From Cyprinodon diabolis (taxonomy: Eukaryota > Chordata > Actinopteri > Cyprinodontiformes > Cyprinodontidae), in the NCBI GenBank assembly GCA_030533445.1, contig CM060071.1, positions 868,001-932,000 of the forward strand: a DNA stretch of 64,000 bases. The letters are read 5' to 3'. Positions 1 through 13,900 of the stretch are shown here, in pieces. Position numbers and translations under genes: made by a program. The notes under the pieces are model-generated. The model searched no databases and was not told the DNA's origin. It saw only the letters and a program-made list of their open reading frames with translations. The stretch's first letter is position 1, and the number at the start of each line of letters is the position of its first letter.

Positions 1-2680
1 TGTCTGGTTTATAACGGGCTCTGGTTCATAACTGGCTTTGGTTTATAAAGGGCTCTGGTTTATAACGAGCTCTGGTTTTTAATGGGCTCTGGTTTATAAC
101 GGGCTTTGGTTTATAAAGGGCTCTGGTTTTTAATGGGCTCTGGTTTATAAAGGGCTCTGGTTTATAACAGGCTCTGGTTTATAACCGGCTTTGGTTTATA
201 ACCGGCTCTATTTTAAAAAGGGCTTTGGTTTTTGAAGGGATCTGGTTTATAACCGGCTTTGATTTATAAAGGGCTCTGGTTTATAAAGGGCTCTGGTTTA
301 TAACAGGTTCTGGTTTATAACTGGCTTTGGTTTATAAATGGCTCTGGTTTATAACAGGCTCTGGTTTATAACCGTTTTTGGTTTATAACGGGCTCCGGTT
401 TATAACCGGCTTTGGTTTATAAAGAGCTCTGGCTTATAACGGGCTTTGGTTTAAAAAGCATCTGGTGTGTAACAGGCTCTGGTTTATTACAGGCTCTGGT
501 GAATAAAGAGCTGTGGTTTATAAAGGGCTCTGGTTTATAACGGGCTCTGGTTTATAAAGGTGTCTGGTTTATAAGGGGCTCTGGTTCATAACTGGCTTTG
601 GTTTATAAAGGGCTCTGGTTCATCAAGGGCTCTGGTTTATAACGGGCTCTGGTTCATCAAGGGCTCTGGTTTATAGCGGGCTTTGGTTTATAAAGGGCTC
701 TGGTTTTTAATGGGCTCTGGTTTATAAAGGGCTCTGGTTTATAACAGGCTCTGGTTTATAACCGGCTTTGGTTTATAACCGGCTCTGGTTTAAAAAGGGC
801 TTTGGTTTATAAAGGGCTCTGGTTTATAACCGGCTTTGATTTATAAAGGGCTCTGGTTTATAACAGGTTCTGGTTTATAACCGGCTTTGGTTTATAAAGG
901 GCTCTGGTTTATAACAGGCTCTGGTTTATAACCGGCCTTGGTTTATAAAGGGCTCTGGTTTATAACCGTTTTTGGTTTATAACGCCCTCCGGTTTATAAC
1001 CGGCTTTGGTTTATAAAGAGCTCTGGTTTATAACGGGCTCTGGTTTATAACCGGCCTTGGTTTATAAAGGGCTCTGGTTTACAACAGGCTCTGGTTAATA
1101 ACCGGCTTTGGTTTATAATGGGCTCTGGTTTATAACCGGCTTTGGTTTATAAAGGGCTCTGGTTTATAACAGGCTCTGGTTTATAACCGTTTTTGGTTTA
1201 TAACGGGCTCCGGTTTATAACCGGCTTTGGTTTATAAAGAGCTCTGGTTTATAACGGGCTCTGGTTTATAACCGGCCTTGGTTTATAAAGGGCTCTGGTT
1301 TATAACAGGTTCTGGTTTATAACCGGCTTTGGTTTATAAAGGGCTCTGGTTTATAACAGGCTCTGGTTTATAACTGTTTTTGGTTTATAACGGGCTCTGG
1401 TTTATAACCGGCTTTGGTTTATAAAGAGCTCTGGTTTATAACGGGCTCTGGTTTATAACTGGCCTTGGTTTATAAAGGGCTCTGGTTTATAACAGGCTCT
1501 GGTTAATAACCGGCTTTGGTTTATAATGGGCTCTGGTTTATAACCGGCTTTGGTTTATAAAGGGCTCTGGTTTATGAAGGGCTATGGTTTATAACGGGCT
1601 CTGGTTTATAAAGGGCTCTGGTTTATAACCGGCTTTGGTTTATAATGGGCTCTGGTTTATAACCGGCTTTGCTTTATAAAGGGCTCTGGTTTATAAAGGG
1701 CTATGGTTTATAACGGGCTCTGGTTTGTAACCGGCTTTGGTTTATACATGGCTGTGGTTTATAAAGGGCTCTGGTTTATAAAGGGCTCTGGTTTATAATG
1801 TGCTCTGGTTTATAAAGGGTTCTGGTATATAAAGTGCTCTGGTTTTTAACATGCTCTGGTTTATAACCGGCCTTGGTTTATAAAGGGCTCTGGTTTATAA
1901 AGTGCTCTGGTTTTTAACATGCTCTGGTTTATAACCGGCCTTGGTTTATAAAGAGCTCTGGCTTATAAAAGGCTCTGGTTAATAAAGGGCTCTGGTTTAT
2001 AACGGGCTCTGGTTTATAAAGGGCTCTGGTTCATAAAGCGCTCTGGTTTATAACAGGCTCTGGTTTATAAAAGTTTCTGATTTATAAAGAGCTCTGGTTT
2101 ATAACGGATTCTGGTTTATAACCGGCCTTGGTTTATAAAGGGCTCTGGTTTATTACAGGCTCTGGTGAATAAAGAGCTGTGGTTTATAAAGGGCTCTGGT
2201 TTATAACGGGCTCTGGTTTATAAAGGTGTCTTGTTTAAAACGGGCTCTGGTTTATAACTGGCTTTGGTTTATAAAGGGCTCTGGTTCATAACGGGCTCTG
2301 GTTTATAACGGGCTCTGGTTTATAAAGGGTTCTGGTTTATAAATGGCTCTGGTTTGTAATGGGCTCTGGTTTATAACGGGCTTTGGTTTATAAAGGGCTC
2401 TGGTTTTTAATGGGCTCTGGTTCATAAAGGGCTCTGGTTTATAACAGGCTGTGGTTTATAACCGGCTTTGGTTTATAACCGGCTCTGGTTTAAAAAGGGC
2501 TCTGGTTTATAACAGGCTCTGGTTTATAACCGGCTTTGGTTTATATAGGGCTCTGGTTTATAACGGGCTCTGGTTTATAACCAGCTGTGGTTATTAAAGG
2601 GCTCTGGTTTAAAAAGGGCTCTGGTTTATAACGTGCTCTGGGTTATAAAGGGTTCTGGTATATAAAGTGCTCTGGTTTTT

Positions 2681-4104
2681 AATGGCCTCTGGCTTATAAC
2701 AGGCTTTGGTTTAAAAAGGCCTCTGGTTTATAACAGGCTCTGGTTTATAACGTGCTCTGGTTTATAAAGGGTTCTGGTATATAAAGTGCTCTGGTTTTTA
2801 ACGGACTTTGGCTTATAACCGGCTTTGGTTTAAAAAGGCCTCTGGTTTATAACAGGCTCTGGTTTATAACAGGCTTTGGTTTATAAAGGGCTCTGGTTTA
2901 TAACAGGTTCTGGTTTATAACCGGCTTTGGTTTATAAAGGGCTCTGGTTTATAACAGGCTCTGGTTTATAACCGTTTTTGGTTTATAACGGGCTCCGGTT
3001 TATAACCGGCTTTGGTTTATAAAGGGCTCTGGTTTATAACGGGCTCTGGTTTATAACCGGCCTTGGTTTATAAAGGGCTCTGGTTTATAACAGGCTCTGG
3101 TTAATAACCGGCTTTGGTTTATAATGGGCTCTGGTTTATAACCGACTTTGGTTTATAAAGGGCTCTGGTTTATAAAGGACTATGGTTTATAACGGGCTCT
3201 GGTTTGTAACCGGCTTTGGTTTATACATGGCTGTGGTTTATAAAGGGCTCTGGTTTATAAAGGGCTCTGGTTTATAATGTGCTCTGGTTTATAAAGGGTT
3301 CTGGTATATAAAGTGCTCTGGTTTTTAACAGGCTCTGGTTTATAACCGGCCTTGGTTTATAAAGGGCTCTGGTTTATAAAGGGCTCTGGTTTTTAATGGC
3401 CTCTGGCTTATAACAGGCTTTGGTTTAAAAAGGCCTCTGGTTTATAACAGGCTCTGGTTTATAACGTGCTCTGGTTTATAAAGGGTTCTGGTATATAAAG
3501 TGCTCTGGTTTTTAACGGACTTTGGCTTATAACCGGCTTTGGTTTAAAAAGGCCTCTGGTTTATAACAGGCTCTGGTTTATAACAGGCTTTGGTTTATAA
3601 AGGGCTCTGGTTTATAACAGGTTCTGGTTTATAACCGGCTTTGGTTTATAAAGGGCTCTGGTTTATAACAGGCTCTGGTTTATAACCGTTTTTGGTTTAT
3701 AACGGGCTCCGGTTTATAACCGGCTTTGGTTTATAAAGGGCTCTGGTTTATAACGGGCTCTGGTTTATAACCGGCCTTGGTTTATAAAGGGCTCTGGTTT
3801 ATAACAGGCTCTGGTTAATAACCGGCTTTGGTTTATAATGGGCTCTGGTTTATAACCGACTTTGGTTTATAAAGGGCTCTGGTTTATAAAGGACTATGGT
3901 TTATAACGGGCTCTGGTTTGTAACCGGCTTTGGTTTATACATGGCTGTGGTTTATAAAGGGCTCTGGTTTATAAAGGGCTCTGGTTTATAATGTGCTCTG
4001 GTTTATAAAGGGTTCTGGTATATAAAGTGCTCTGGTTTTTAACAGGCTCTGGTTTATAACCGGCCTTGGTTTATAAAGGGCTCTGGTTTATAAAGGGCTC
4101 TGGT
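2681..4104 (+). repeat. 714-bp tandem duplicated block inside the minisatellite
   Basis: The variant pattern beginning at 2681 (AATGGCCTCTGGCTTATAAC) recurs at 3395, exactly 714 bp (42 units of 17 bp) later, and the order of variant units matches from there to about 4104, where the copies diverge. This is a second-level tandem duplication of 42 units, most simply explained by unequal exchange or slippage of a whole block. Confidence 0.85.
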
Positions 4105-4910
4105 TTATAACAGGCTCTGGTGAATAAAGAGCTCTGGCTTATAAAGGGCTCTGGTTTATAATGGGCTCTGGTTTATAACGGGCTCTGGTTTATAAATGTG
4201 TCTGGTTTATAACGGGCTCTGGTTTATAACTGGCTTTGGTTTATAAAGGGCTCTGGTTTATAACGGGCTCTGGTTTATAAAGGGTTCTGGTTTATAAAGG
4301 GCTCTTGTTTGTAATGGGCTCTGGTTCACAAAGGGCTCTGGTTTATAACAGGCTCTGGTTTATAAAGGGTTCTGGTTTATAAAGGGCTCTGGTTTGTAAT
4401 GGGCTCTGGTTTATAACGGGCTTTGGTTTATAAAGGGCTCTGGTTTTTAATGGGCTCTGGTTTATAACAGGCTCTGGTTTATAACCGGCTTTGGTTTATA
4501 TAGGGCTCTGGTTTATAACGGGCTCTGGTTTATAACTGGCTGTGGTTATTAAAGGGCTCTGGTTTAAAAATGGCTCTGGTTTATAACGTGCTCTGGTTTA
4601 TAAAGGGTTCTGGTATATGAAGTGCTCTGGTTTTTAATGGCCTCTGGCTTATAACAGGCTTTGGTTTAAAAAGGCTTCTGGTTTATAACAGGCTCTGGTT
4701 TATAACGTGCTCTGGTTTATAAAGGGTTCTGGTATATAAAGTGCTCTGGTTTTTAACGGACTTTGGCTTATAACTGGCTTTGGTTTAAAAAGGCCTCTGG
4801 TTTATAACAGGCTCTGGCTTATAACCGGCTTTGGTTTATAAAGGGCTCTCGTTTATTACAGGCTCTGGTATATAAAGGGCTTTGGTTTCTAAAGGGCTAT
4901 GGTTTATACA

Positions 4911-7900
4911 TGGCGCTGGTTTATAAAGGGCTCTTGTTTACAAAGGGCTCTGGTTTATAAAGGGCTTTGGTTTATAAAGGGCTCTGGTTTATAACGGCTC
5001 TGGTTTATAAAGGGTTCTTGTTTATAAAGGGCTCAGCTTTTAAACGGCCTCTGGCTTATAATGGGCTTTGGTTTAAAAAGCATCTGGTTTGTAACAGGCT
5101 CTGGTTTATTACAGGCTCTGGTGAATAAAGAGCTGTGGTTTATAAAGGGCTCTGGTTTATAACGGGCTCTGGTTTATAAAAGTGTCTGGTTTATAACGGG
5201 CTCTGGTTCATAACTGGCTTTGGTCTATAAAGGGCTCTGGTTCATCAAGGGCTCTGGTTTATAACGGGCTCTGGTTTTTAATGGGCTCTGGTTTATAAGG
5301 GGCTTTGGTTTATAAAGGGCTCTGGTTTTTAATGGGCTCTGGTTTATAAAGGGCTCTGGTTTATAACAGGCTCTGGTTTATAACCGGCTTTGGTTTATAA
5401 CCGGCTCTGGTTTAAAAAGGGCTTTGGTTTTTGAAGGGATCTGGTTTATAACCGGCTTTGATTTATAAAGGGCTCTGGTTTATAAAGGGCTCTGGTTTAT
5501 AACAGGTTCTGGTTTATAACGGGCTTTGGTTTATAAATGGCTCTGGTTTATAACAGGCTCTGGTTTATAACCGTTTTTGGTTTATAACGGGCTCCGGTTT
5601 ATAACCAGCCTTGGTTTATAAAGAGCTCTGGCTTATAACGGGCTTTGGTTTAAAAAGCATCTGGTTTGTAACAGGCTCTGGTTTATTACAGGTTCTGGTG
5701 AATAAAGAGCTGTGGTTTAGAAAAGGGCTCTGGTTTATAACGGGCTCTGGTTAATAAAGGTGTCTGGTTTATAACGGGCTCTGGTTCATAACTGGCTTTG
5801 TTTTATAAAGGGCTCTGGTTCATCAAGGGCTCTGGTTTATAACGGGCTCTGGTTTATAAAGGTGTCTGGTTTTTAATGGGCTCTGGTTTATAACGGGCTT
5901 TGGTTTATAAAGGGCTCTGGTTTTTAATGGGCTCTGGTTTATAAAGGGCTCTGGTTTATAACAGGCTCTGGTTTATAACCGGCTTTGGTTTATAACCGGC
6001 TCTGGTTTAAAAAGGGCTTTGGTTTATGAAGGGATCTGGTTTATAACCGGCTTTGATTTATAAAGGGCTCTGGTTTATAACAGGTTCTGGTTTATAACCG
6101 GCTTTGGTTTATAAAGGGCTCTGGTTTATAACAGGCTCTGGTTTATAACCGTTTTTGGTTTATAACGCCCTCCGGTTTATAACCGGCTTTGGTTTATAAA
6201 GAACTCTGGTTTATAACGGGCTCTGGTTTATAACCGGCCTTGGTTTATAAAGGGCTCTGGTTTATACAGGCTCTGGTTAATAACCGGCTTTGGTTTATAA
6301 TGGGCTCTGGTTTATAACCGGCTTTGGTTTATAAAGGGCTCTGGTTTATAACAGGCTCTGGTTCATAACCGTTTTTGGTTTATAACGGGCTCCGGTTTAT
6401 AACCGGCTTTGGTTTATAAAGAGCTCTGGTTTATAATGGGCTCTGGTTTATAACCGGCCTTGGTTTATAAAGGGCTCTGGTTTATAACAGGTTCTGGTTT
6501 ATAACCGGCTTTGGTTTATAAAGGGCTCTGGTTTATAACAGGCTCTGGGTTATAACTGTTTTTGGTTTATAACGGGCTCTGGTTTATAACCGGCTTTGGT
6601 TTATAAAGAGCTCTGGTTTATAATGGGCTCTGGTTTATAACTGGCCTTGGTTTATAAAGGGCTCTGGTTTATAACAGGCTCTGGTTAATAACCGGCTTTG
6701 GTTTATAATGGGCTCTGGTTTATAACCGGCTTTGGTTTATAAAGGGCTATGGTTTATAACGGGCTCTGGTTTGTAACCGGCTTTGGTTTATACATGGCTG
6801 TGGTTTATAAAGGGCTCTGGTTTATAAAGGGCTCTGGTTTATAATGTGCTCTGGTTTATAAAGGGTTCTGGTATATAAAGTGCTCTGGTTTTTAACGGGC
6901 TCTGGTTTATAACGGGCTCTGGTTTATAAAGGTGTCTGGTTTATAACGGGCTCTGGTTCATAACTGGCTTTGTTTTATAAAGGGCTCTGGTTCATCAAGG
7001 GCTCTGGTTTATAACGGGCTCTGGTTTTTAATGGGCTCTGGTTTATAACGGGCTTTGGTTTATAAAGGGCTCTGGTTTTTAATGGGCTCTGGTTTATAAA
7101 GGGCTCTGGTCTATAACAGGCTCTGGTTTATAACCGGCTTTGGTTTATAACCGGCTCTGGTTTAAAAAGGGCTTTGGTTTATGAAGGGATCTGGTTTATA
7201 ACCGGCTTTGATTTATAAAGGGCTCTGGTTTATGACAGGTTCTGGTTTATAACCGGCTTTGGTTTATAAAGGGCTCTGGTTTATAACAGGCTCTGGTTTA
7301 TAACCGTTTTTGGTTTATAACGCCCTCCGGTTTATAACCGGCTTTGGTTTATAAAGAGCTCTGGTTTATAACGGGCTCTGGTTTATAACCGGCCTTGGTT
7401 TATAAAGGGCTCTGGTTTATAACAGGCTCTGGTTAATAACCGGCTTTGGTTTATAATGGGCTCTGGTTTATAACCGGCTTTGGTTTATAAAGGGCTCTGG
7501 TTTATAACAGGCTCTGGTTCATAACCGTTTTTGGTTTATAACGGGCTCCGGTTTTTAACCGGCTTTGGTTTATAAAGAGCTCTGGTTTATAACGGGCTCT
7601 GGTTTATAACCGGCCTTGGTTTATAAAGGGCTCTGGTTTATAACAGGTTCTGGTTTATAACCGGCTTTGGTTTATAAACGGCTCTGGTTTATAACAGGCT
7701 CTGGGTTATAACTGTTTTTGGTTTATAACTGGCTCTGGTTTATAACCGGCTTTGGTTTATAAAGAGCTCTGGTTTATAACGGGCTCTGGTTTATAACTGG
7801 CCTTGGTTTATAAAGGGCTCTGGTTTATAACAGGCTCTGGTTAATAACCGGCTTTGGTTTATAATGGGCTCTGGTTTATAACCGGCTTTGGTTTATAAAG

Positions 7901-10900
7901 GGCTCTGGTTTATAAAGGGCTATGGTTTATAACGGGCTCTGGTTTGTAACCGGCTTTGGTTTAGACATGGCTGTGGTTAATAAAGGGCTCTGGTTTATAA
8001 AGGGCTCTGGTTTATAATGTGCTCTGGTTTATAAAGGGTTCTGGTATATAAAGTGCTCTGGTTTTTAACGGGCTCTGGTTTATAACCGGCCTTGGTTTAT
8101 AAAGGGCTCTGGTTTATAAAGGGCTCTTGTTTATAACAAGCTCTGGTGAATAAAGAGCTCTGGCTTATAAAAGGCTCTGGTTCATAAAGGGCTCTGTTTT
8201 ATAACGGGCTCTGGTTTATAAAGGGCTCTGGTTCATAAAGCGCTCTGGTTTATAACAGGCTCTGGTTTATAAAAGTTTCTGATTTATAAAGAACTCTGGT
8301 TTATAACGGATTCTGGTTTATAACCGGCCTTGGTTTATAAAGGGCTCTGGTTTATTACAGGCTCTGGTGAATAAAGAGCTGTGGTTTATAAAGGGCTCTG
8401 GTTTATAACGGACTCTGGTTTATAAAGGTGTCTTGTTTATAACGGGCTCTGGTTTATAACTGGTTTTGGTTTATAAAGGGCTCTGGTTCATAACGGGCTC
8501 TGGTTTATAACGGGCTCTGGTTTATAAAGGGTTCTGGTTTATAAATGGCTCTGGTTTGTAATGGGCTCTGGTTTATAACGGGCTTTGGTTTATAAAGGGC
8601 TCTGGTTCATCAAGGGCTCTGGTTTATAACGGGCTCTGGTTTTTAATGGGCTCTGGTTTATAACGGGCTTTGGTTTATAAAGGGCTTTGGTTTTTAATGG
8701 GCTCTGGTTTATAAATGGCTCTGGTTTATAACAGGCTCTGGTTTATAACCGGCTTTGGTTTATAACCGGCTCTGGTTTAAAAAGGGCTTTGGTTTATGAA
8801 GGGATCTGGTTTATAACCGGCTTTGATTTATAAAGGGCTCTGGTTTATAAAGGGCTCTGGTTTATAACAGGTTCTGGTTTATAACCGGCTTTGGTTTATA
8901 AAGGGCTCTGGTTTATAACAGGCTCTGGTTTATAACCGTTTTTGGTTTATAACGGGCTCCGGTTTATAACCGGCTTTGGTTTATAAAGAGCTCTGGTTTA
9001 TAACGGGCTCTGGTTTATAACCGGCCTTTGTTTATAAAGGGCTCTGGTTTATAACAGGCCCTGGTTAATAACCGGCTTTGGTTTATAATGGGCTCTGGTT
9101 TATAACCGGCTTTGGTTTATAAAGGGCTCTGGTTTATAAAGGACTATGGTTTATAACGGGCTCTGGTTTGTAACCGGCTTTGGTTTATACATGGCTGTGG
9201 TTTATAAAGGGCTCTGGTTTATAAAGGGCTCTGGTTTATAATGTGCTCTGGTTTATAAAGGGTTCTGGTATATAAAGTGCTCTGGTTTTTAACAGGCTCT
9301 GGTTTATAACCGGCCTTGGTTTATGAAGGGCTCTGGTTTATAAAGGGCTCTGGTTTATAACAGGCTCTGTTGAATAAAGAGCTCTGGCTTATAAAGGGCT
9401 CTGGTTTATAATGGGCTCTGGTTTATAACGGGCTCTGGTTTATAAATGTGTCTGGTTTATAACGGGCTCTGGTTTATAACTGGCTTTGGTTTATAAAGGG
9501 CTCTGGTTTATAACGGGCTCTGGTTTATAAAGTGTTCTGGTTTATAAAGGGCTCTGGTTTGTAATGGGCTCTGGTTCACAAAGGGCTCTGGTTTATAACA
9601 GGCTCTGGTTTATAAAGGGTTCTGGTTTATAAAGGGCTCTGGTTTGTAATGGGCTCTGGTTTATAACGGGCTTTGGTTTATAAAGGGCTCTGGTTTTTAA
9701 TGGGCTCTGGTTTATAACAGGCTCTGGTTTATAACCGGCTTTGGTTTATATAGGGCTCTGGTTTATAACGGGCTCTGGTTTATAACCGGCTGTGGTTATT
9801 AAAGGGCTCTGGTTTAAAAATGGCTCTGGTTTATAACGTACTCTGGTTTATAAAGGGTTCTGGTATATAAAGTGCTATGGTTTTTAATGGCCTCTGGCTT
9901 ATAACAGGCTTTGGTTTAAAAAGGCTTCTGGTTTATAACAGGCTCTGGTTTATAACGTGCTCTGGTTTATAAAGGGTTCTGGTATATAAAGTGCTCTGGT
10001 TTTTAACGGACTTTGGCTTATAACCGGCTTTGGTTTAAAAAGGCCTCTGGTTTATAACAGGCTCTGGTTTATAACCGGCTTTGGTTTATAAAGGGCTCTG
10101 GTTTATAAAGGGCTCTCGTTTATTACAGGCTCTGGTATATAAAGGGCTTTGGTTTCTAAAGGGCTATGGTTTATACATGGCGCTGGTTTATAAAGGGCTC
10201 TTGTTTACAAAGGGCTCTGGTTTATAAAGGGCTTTGGTTTATAAAGGGCTCTGGTTTATAACGGCTCTGGTTTATAAAGGGTTCTTGTTTATAAAGGGCT
10301 CGGGTTTTAAACGGCCTCTGGCTTATAATGGGCTTTGGTTTAAAAAGCATCTGGTTTGTAACAGGCTCTGGTTTATTACAGGCTCTGGTGAATAAAGAGC
10401 TGTGGTTTATAAAGGGCTCTGGTTTATAACGGGCTCTGGTTTATAAAGGTGTCTGGTTTATAACGGGCTCTGGTTCATAACTGGCTTTGGTTTATAACGA
10501 GCTCTGGTTTTTAATGGGCTCTGGTTTATAACGGGCTTTGGTTTATAAAGGGCTCTGGTTTTTAATGGGCACTGGTTTATAAAGGGCTCTGGTTTATAAC
10601 AGGCTCTGGTTTATAACCGGCTTTGGTTTATAACTGGCTCTGGTTTAAAAAGGGCTTTGGTTTTTGAAGGGTTCTGGTTTATAACCGGCTTTGATTTATA
10701 AAGGGCTCTGGTTTATAAAGGGCTCTGGTTTATAACAGGTTCTGGTTTATAACCGGCTTTGGTTTATAAATGGCTCTGGTTTATAACAGGCTCTGGTTTA
10801 TAACCGTTTTTGGTTTATAACGGGCTCCGGTTTATAACCGGCTTTGGTTCATAAAGAGCTCTGGCTTATAACGGGCTTTGGTTTAAAAAGCATCTGGTTT

Positions 10901-13900
10901 GTAACAGGCTCTGGTTTATTACAGGTTCTGGTGAATAAAGAGCTGTGGTTTATAAAGGGCTCTGGTTTATAACGGGCTCTGGTTTATAAAGGTGTCTGGT
11001 TTATAACGGGCTCTGGTTCATAACTGGCTTTGTTTTATAAAGGGCTCTGGTTCATCAAGGGCTCTGGTTTATAACGGGCTCTGGTTTTTAATGGGCTCTG
11101 GTTTATAACGGGCTTTGGTTTATAAAGGGCTCTGGTTTTTAATGGGCTCTGGTATATAAAGGGCTCTGGTTTATAACAGGCTCTGGTTTATAACCGGCTT
11201 TGGTTTATAACTGGCTCTGGTTTAAAAAGGGCTTTGGTTTATAAAGGGCTCTGGTTTATAACGGGCTCTGGTTTATAACCGGCTTTGGTTTATAAAGGGC
11301 TCTGGTTTATAACAGGCTCTGGTTTATAACCGGCTTTGGTTTATAACAGGCTCTGGTTTATAACCGGCTTTGATTTATAAAGAGCTCTGGTTTATAACGG
11401 TTTCTGGTTTATAACCGGCCTTGGTTTATAAAGGGCTCTGGTTTATAAAGGGCTCTGGTTTATAAAAAGTATCTGGTGAATAAAGAGCTGTGGTTTATAA
11501 AGGGCTCTGGTTTATAACGGGCTTTGGTTTATAAAGGGCTCTGGATTTTAATGGGCTCTGGTTCATAAAGGGCTCTGGTTTATAACAGGCTCTGATTTAT
11601 AACCGGCTTCGGTTTATAACCGGCTCTGGTTTAAAAAGGGCTTTGGTTTATGAAGGGATCTGGTTTATAACCGGCTTTGATTTATAAAGGGCTCTTGTTT
11701 ATAAAGGGCTCTGGTTTATAACAGGCTCTGGTTTATAATCGGCTTTTGTTTATATAGGGCTCTGGTTTATAACGGGCTCTGGTTTATAACCGGCTTTGGT
11801 TTATAACGGGCTCTGGTTTATAACAGGCTCTAGTTTATAACCGGCTTTGGTTTATATAGGGCTCTGGTTTATAAAGGGCCCCGGTTTATAACCGGCTCTG
11901 GTTTAAAAGGGGCTTTGGTTTATAAAGGGCTCTGGTTTATAATTGGCTCTGGTTTATAACAGGCTTTGGTTTATAACGGGCTCTGGTTTATAACTGGATC
12001 TGGTTTATAACCGGCTTTGTTTTATTAAGGGCTCTGGTTTATAATGGGCTATGGTTTATAACCGGCTTTGGTTTATAAAGGGCTGTGGTTTATAACAGGC
12101 TCTGGTTTATAACCGGATTTGGTTTATAACGGGCTCTGATTTATAACCGGCTTTGGTTTAAAAAGGCCTCTGGTTTATAACAGGCTCTGGTTTACAACTG
12201 GCTTTGGTTTATAAAGGGTTCTGGTTTATAAAGGGCCCCGGTTTATAACCGGCTCTGGTTTAAAAAAAGTATCTGGTGAATAAAGAGCTGTGGTTTATAA
12301 AGGGCTCTGGTTTATAACGGGCTTTGTTTTATTAAGGGCTCTGGTTTATAATGGGCTATGGTTTATAACCGGCTTTGGTTTATAAAGGGCTGTGGTTTAT
12401 AACAGACTCTGGTTTACAACCGGTTTTAATTTATAACGGGCTCTGGTTTATAACCGGCTTTGGTTTATAAGGGGTTCTGGTTTATAACGGGCTATGGTTT
12501 ATAACCGGCTTTGATTTATAAAGGGCTCTGGTTTATAAAGGGTTCTGGTTTATAAAGGGCCCCGGTTTATAACCGGCTCTGGTTTAAAAAGGGCTTTGGT
12601 TTATAAAGGGCTCTGGTTTATAATTGGCTCTGGTTAATAACAGGCTTTGGGTTATAACGGGCTCTGGTTTATAACGGGATCTGGTTTATAACCGGCTTTG
12701 TTTTATTAAGGGCTCTGGTTTATAATGGGCTATGGTTTATAACCGGCTTTGGTTTATAAAGGGCTGTGGTTTATAACAGGCTCTGGTTTATAACGGGCTC
12801 TGGTTTATAAAGGGTTCTGGTTTATAAAGGGCTCTGGTTTGTAATGGGCTCTGGTTTATAACGGGCTTTGGTTTATAAAGGGCTCTGGTTTTTAATGGGC
12901 TCTGGTTTATAACAGGCTCTGGTTTATAACCGGCTTTGGTTTATATAGGGCTCTGGTTTATAACGGGCTCTGGTTTATAACCGGCTGTGGTTATTAAAGG
13001 GCTCTGGTTTGAAAATGGCTCTGGTTTATAACGTACTCTGGTTTATAAAGGGTTCTGGTATATAAAGTGCTATGGTTTTTAATGGCCTCTGGCTTATAAC
13101 AGGCTTTGGTTTAAAAAGGCTTCTGGTTTATAACAGGCTCTGGTTTATAACGTGCTCTGGTTTATAAAGGGTTCTGGTATATAAAGTGCTCTGGTTTTTA
13201 ACAGACTTTGGCTTATAACCGGCTTTGGTTTAAAAAGGCCTCTGGTTTATAACAGGCTCTGGTTTATAACCGGCTTTGGTTTATAAAAGGGCTCTGGTTT
13301 ATAAAGGGCTCTCGTTTATTACAGGCTCTGGTATATAAAGGGCTTTGGTTTCTAAAGGGCTATGGTTTATACATGGCACTGGTTTATAAAGGGCTCTTGT
13401 TTACAAAGGGCTCTGGTTTATAAAGGGCTTTGGTTTATAAAGGGCTCTGTTTTATAACGGCTCTGGTTTATAAAGGGTTCTTGTTTATAAAGGGCTCGGG
13501 TTTTAAACGGCCTCTGGCTTATAATGGGCTTTGGTTTAAAAAGCATCTGGTTTGTAACAGGCTCTGGTTTATTACAGGCTCTGGTTTATAACCGGCTTTG
13601 GTTTATAACAGGCTCTGGTTTATAACCGGCTTTGATTTATAAAAAGCTCTGGTTTATAACGGATTCTGGTTTATAACCGGCCTTGGTTTATAAAGGGCTC
13701 TGGTTTATAAAGGGCTCTGGTTTATAAAAAGTATCTGGTGAATAAAGAGCTGTGGTTTATAAAGGGCTCTGGTTTATAACGGGCTTTGGTTTATAAAGGG
13801 CTCTGGATTTTAATGGGCTCTGGTTCATAAAGGGCTCTGGTTTATAACAGGCTCTGATTTATAACCGGCTTCGGTTTATAACCGGCTCTGGTTTAAAAAG